A DNA stretch of 38,262 nt from contig JBCDFV010000042.1 of NCBI GenBank assembly GCA_039177555.1, positions 1 through 38,262 on the forward strand, in the 5' to 3' direction. The DNA comes from JANQGH01 sp039177555. GTDB taxonomy: Bacteria > Pseudomonadota > Alphaproteobacteria > DSM-16000 > Inquilinaceae. Shown piece by piece: positions 35,566 to 38,262 of this stretch. The position numbers were made by a program, and so were the translations under genes. Every line of letters starts with the position of its first letter. Position 1 is the first letter of the stretch. Below the pieces are notes generated by a model. That model worked only from the letters and a program-made list of their open reading frames with translations, searched no databases and was not told where the DNA came from.

Positions 35566-35728
35566 GCGGCTGGTTCCCCGACGCCTTTCGCGGCACCATG
35601 GCCAACCTGCAGCGCTTCGCCGCCGGCGAGGACGACCGGCTGATCACGGACGTCGCCGACGCCTGGTCAACCATGGCCCTGGTCGAGGCCGCTTACCGGT
35701 CCAGCGATGGTGGCGCGACGCCGGTGCC
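35566..35728 (+). repeat. Direct repeat bounding the RloAB cassette (right copy)
   Basis: Counterpart of 33163-33325. Homology starts abruptly at GCGGCTGG and stops at GCCGGTGCC, with no gaps between. Confidence 0.95.
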
Positions 35729-35747
35729 GAACGGTAGCCAGCCATAG
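35566..35747 (+). pseudogene. Relic 3' end of the Gfo/Idh/MocA oxidoreductase gene
   Basis: In frame from 35568 it encodes 59 residues from GWFPDAFRGTMANLQRF to TPVPNGSQP and then TAG. It lacks a start and ribosome binding site and corresponds to residues 303-355 of the gene at 32259 plus a different tail. It is the original chromosomal gene end, displaced by the cassette. It overlaps the convergent membrane-protein gene by 55 bases, which shows that the two genes once ended tail to tail. Confidence 0.9.
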
Positions 35748-37018
35748 AACAGCAGGCCGGCGAACACCAGCGTCGCCAGGGCCAGCAGCAGCAGGGCGGC
35801 GAAGGCGGTTCGGTTGGCGGCCAGGCCGCCGAAGACGGCGGCGTAGACGGCCTTCAGCACATTGTTCGATCCCGCCGCGATCAGGATGGCGGCGGCCAGG
35901 ATCGGTATCGATGTTTCGCCGACACTGCCCTGGGCGACGGAGATCACGAACGGGTCCACGTCCGTGACGCCGAGCAGGGCGGCGAAAGCGAACAGGCCGG
36001 CATCGCCGAAGCTGGTCTCGATCCAGCCCGAGGCGATGGAGATGGCGGTGAACATCAGCGCGAAGATGATCGCCGTGCCCAGTTGCAGCGGGTTGGCCGG
36101 CCGCTGCGGCGGTGTTCCCTCCGGCCTGTCGGCGGCGGGATGGCGAAAGGCGATGACCATCGCGACCGCCAGCGCGACCGCGAACAGGATCGCCAGCGGC
36201 AGCGCCAGGGCAGCCACCAGCGGCAGGTTGAAAACGCCGACGACAACGGCGAGGCGCACATACATCACCGAGGTGGCCAGCACTATGCCGGCACTGGTCT
36301 CCGCAGCCAGGCCAGGCGCGCCGCGCACCCGGCGCGACAGCACCACGGTCGTCGCGGTCGATGAATAAAGCCCGCCCAGGCCGCCCGCGATCAAGCCGCC
36401 GCGCTTGGGCGAGACGAAGAAATGGATCAGGTAGCTGGCGTAGGACAAGGCGGAGATGGCGACGACCGCCAGCCAGACCTGTTGCGGCGTGATCGTGGTC
36501 AGATCCGTCACCGGCTCGTTCGGCAGCAGCGGCAGGACAATGCCGACGATGATCAGGAACTTCGCCAGCGTGATCAGCTCGTCGGACGGCAGCGTGCGGG
36601 CGATCCGATGCAGGGATTTGCGCGCGCCCATCAGCAGCACGGCAACCACGGCCACGCTGACCGGCAGCCAGGCCGGCCCGGTCAGCGCCACCGGACCGAT
36701 CGCGTAGGCGACGACCGCGCCGACCGGCGCCATCAGGCCCGTACGCGAGGTGGTGTCCGTATCCTCCGACCCCAGCCGGACGCGGTAATAGCCGAACAGC
36801 CAGAGGCCGAGCACCAGCAGGCCGGTCGCGCACAGGATGCCGTAGGTCGGCTCCAGCGCGAACAACAGCGCGCCAACCAGGGCCAGCAGCGGAAAGGAGC
36901 GTACGCCGCCCGGCGGTTTCGGCGTGCTGTCGGCGTAGAACTCCTCGAACGCCAGGCCATAGAAGAACGACAGGCCAAGGATCAGAACGAGGGTCCAGGG
37001 TGTAAACAGATCGACCAT
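35693..37018 (-). CDS. MgtC/SapB family membrane protein with DUF4010 domain
   Basis: 441 residues, the usual length for this fusion. The N-terminal 150 residues hold MgtC/SapB-like segments (GLAFEEF, GGVRSFPLLALVGALLF, then GLWLFGYYRVRLG). The rest is the DUF4010 domain with several membrane helices, including GGLIAGGLGGLYSSTATTVVLSRR, DVDPFVISVAQG and AAILIAAGSNNVLKAVYA. It is an inner-membrane protein of unknown activity; MgtC relatives are linked to magnesium limitation and ATP-synthase control, but that role need not hold here. The start at 37018 has only a weak AAGGCGA upstream. Its 3' end overlaps the oxidoreductase relic. It is divergent from the MFS gene, with a palindromic site between them. 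Confidence 0.9.
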   Translation of the reverse strand: MVDLFTPWTLVLILGLSFFYGLAFEEFYADSTPKPPGGVRSFPLLALVGALLFALEPTYGILCATGLLVLGLWLFGYYRVRLGSEDTDTTSRTGLMAPVGAVVAYAIGPVALTGPAWLPVSVAVVAVLLMGARKSLHRIARTLPSDELITLAKFLIIVGIVLPLLPNEPVTDLTTITPQQVWLAVVAISALSYASYLIHFFVSPKRGGLIAGGLGGLYSSTATTVVLSRRVRGAPGLAAETSAGIVLATSVMYVRLAVVVGVFNLPLVAALALPLAILFAVALAVAMVIAFRHPAADRPEGTPPQRPANPLQLGTAIIFALMFTAISIASGWIETSFGDAGLFAFAALLGVTDVDPFVISVAQGSVGETSIPILAAAILIAAGSNNVLKAVYAAVFGGLAANRTAFAALLLLALATLVFAGLLFYGWLPFGTGVAPPSLDR

Positions 37019-37126
37019 GGTGCCACGGTCGCCTTAGGCGGCGCCGGCGTCGTTATTGTGGTTGGGACTATAGGCCCAAGAGAGCGGAACAGTGAAGCAG
37101 GCCGGGACGCCGACACCTTGACCGAG

Positions 37127-37142
37127 GTCAAGCCATGCATTT
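37127..37142. promoter_or_regulatory. FNR/FixK-like palindromic operator
   Basis: CTTGACCGAGGTCAAG is a perfect 7-2-7 palindrome that fits TTGA-N6-TCAA, the core pattern of FNR/FixK/Nnr-type regulator sites (TTGAC-CGAG-GTCAA). It lies 74 bases before the MFS start and 108 bases before the divergent membrane-protein start, so it could act on either or both. No regulator gene is in the window. Confidence 0.5.
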
Positions 37143-37216
37143 GCGCCGGAGGGCATTCCGGCTAGTCTGCACCAAAGGTGGACCGGGGGCAGCGGGGCAG
37201 AAGACGGTCAGCGCAT

Positions 37217-38262
37217 GAACATCTCCAAGATCGCCCTGCTGTTCGTCATCTTCGTGGACGTCGCTGGCCAAGGCCTGATCTTTCCCCTGATCAACACGCT
37301 GATCAGCGACCCCAGCGCCGGTTTCATGCCGGCCGGCACGTCGGAAGCGGCCCGGCATCTCAGCTATGGCCTGGTGATCGGGGTCTTCTATCTGTCCTGG
37401 TTCCTGGGCGCGGTCTATATCTCGAAACTGTCGGACAGTATCGGCCGCAAGAACGGCATACTGATCTGCCTTGCCGGCGCCTTGATCGGCTATGTGCTCA
37501 CGATCCTGGCCATCGCCTTCGGCAGCCTGTGGATGATGATCCTGGGCCGCGCGATCACCGGCTTCACCGCCGGCAACCAGCCGATCGCCCAGGCCGCCCT
37601 GATCGACCGCAGCCGCGACGAAACGGAGAAGACCAGGAATCTGGGCTATGCGGTCTCGGCCTTCAGCGTCGGCCTCGTCGCCGGGCCGCTGATCGCCGGC
37701 CTCTTGTCCGACACCGCGCTGATCGGCGACGCCGCCTCGCTGAGCCTGCCGTTCTACGTCGCGTTCGGCCTTGTCCTGATCGCGATCGTTCTGATCACCC
37801 TGTTCTTCAAGGACAGGCTGGAGGAACGCGCGCCACTGCAGGTCAAGCCGGTCGAGGTCTTCCGGCTGTTGTGGGAGGTGCGGCGCCACCCGGTCGTCCT
37901 GCGCCTGTCGGCCGTGTTCTTCTGCTTCATGTTCGTTTGGAACACGCTGTACGTCTTCGTCGACACCTATCTGACCAGCCGTTTTCAGCTCGACACGCTG
38001 GGCACGAGCATGGCCATGCTCATCCTCGGCGCGACCGTCGCCTTGGCGAGCGCGTTCCTGGTGACCACCGCCAACGCCCATTTCTCCCGGCAGTCCATCG
38101 TGACGGCGGCGTCGGTCGTGATGGTGGTGGCCGCCGCCCTGTTCGTCGCCGACACGCCGCAGCTCGTCATTTTCATCACGCTGGTGCCCTTGGCGGCCGC
38201 CTTTGCCATCGGCTTTGCGACCCAGCTGAGCCTGTTTTCCGACAGTGTCGACAGCGGCAAAC
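37217..38262 (+). CDS. Major facilitator superfamily transporter (5' part, cut by window edge)
   Basis: The frame opens at ATG 37217 (MNISKIALLFVIFVDVAGQGL) and stays open to the right edge, giving 348 complete codons. SKLSDSIGRKNGI is the MFS motif A between helices 2 and 3; LGRAITGFTAGNQPIAQAALID and GPLIAGLLSD match the fourth- and fifth-helix motifs of the drug/tetracycline:H+ antiporter branch. About ten hydrophobic helices are visible with a central polar loop (FKDRLEERAPLQVKPVEVFRLLWEVRRHP), so roughly one to two helices are missing at the C-terminus. It is likely an inner-membrane exporter; the substrate is unknown. No strong ribosome binding site is seen. A FNR/FixK-like palindrome lies upstream. 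Confidence 0.88.

Larger units (their letters stand above)
33326..35728. mobile_element. RloAB defence cassette inserted at a gene 3' end, without integrase
   Basis: The 2403-bp segment between corresponding points of the two direct repeats holds only rloB- and rloA-like genes. By eye its interior is near half GC, against about two thirds or more in the flanks. Removing it joins the oxidoreductase to its relic and gives one continuous gene ending in NGSQP. No integrase, transposase or terminal inverted repeats are visible, so it either arrived by homologous exchange with DNA carrying the same gene end or used recombinases supplied in trans. Confidence 0.75.

Noticed and set aside
36422..37165. 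Plus-strand open frame of 247 codons opposite the MgtC/DUF4010 gene
   Set aside because: The Gln/Arg/Asp-rich translation (HRQPGRPGQRHRTDR) has no motif, while the opposite strand encodes a recognisable membrane protein.
37128..38081. Minus-strand open frame of 317 codons opposite the MFS gene
   Set aside because: Low-complexity charged translation; the plus strand carries clear MFS motifs through the window edge.

Overview
High-GC chromosomal DNA whose protein families and codon use suggest an alphaproteobacterium, possibly of the Rhodospirillales type; no rRNA, tRNA or taxonomic marker is present, so this is an inference.

Left part (1-27570): a same-strand tandem array of at least five surface-protein genes; the first is cut by the window edge. 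The four complete members (1416, 2514, 1218 and 3034 aa) share one architecture: signal peptide ending A-x-A|G-x-C, a short Cys-x9-11-Cys segment, a long Gly/Thr/Ser-rich beta-helix passenger of about 26-residue units, an autochaperone-like region, an autotransporter (type V) beta-barrel, a poly-proline linker and a C-terminal OmpA-like peptidoglycan-binding domain. Barrel and OmpA tail are nearly constant, while the passenger varies from roughly 450 to 2300 residues. Near-identical DNA blocks within and between members show duplication, deletion and homogenisation. Each gene has its own leader of 208 to 875 bases with strong potential RNA stems, and two are followed by good intrinsic terminators. 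One small exported protein (611-1126) sits between members 1 and 2.

Middle part (27574-33338): a metabolic divergon. Leftward: MaoC-like protein, leaderless family-1 solute-binding protein, CaiB/BaiF CoA-transferase. Rightward: MaoC-like dehydratase, leaderless solute-binding protein, Gfo/Idh/MocA oxidoreductase. The arms are near mirror images around a short shared promoter region with an inverted repeat. The set looks like catabolism of an unidentified CoA-linked acid; no transporter permease is present.

Right part (33326-38262): a 2.4-kb, lower-GC RloA/RloB-type ATPase plus TOPRIM-like pair, a probable anti-phage module, has entered the 3' end of the oxidoreductase gene. The original 3' end remains beyond the insert as a 163-bp direct repeat with about 95% identity, overlapping the end of a convergent MgtC/SapB-DUF4010 membrane protein. 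A perfect FNR/FixK-like palindrome lies between that gene and a divergent MFS transporter that runs off the right edge.

The most unusual items are the OmpA-tailed giant autotransporter array with structured leaders, the integrase-less defence cassette carried in a restored gene end, and the mirror-image divergon with secretion-less binding proteins and one MaoC lacking the catalytic histidine.
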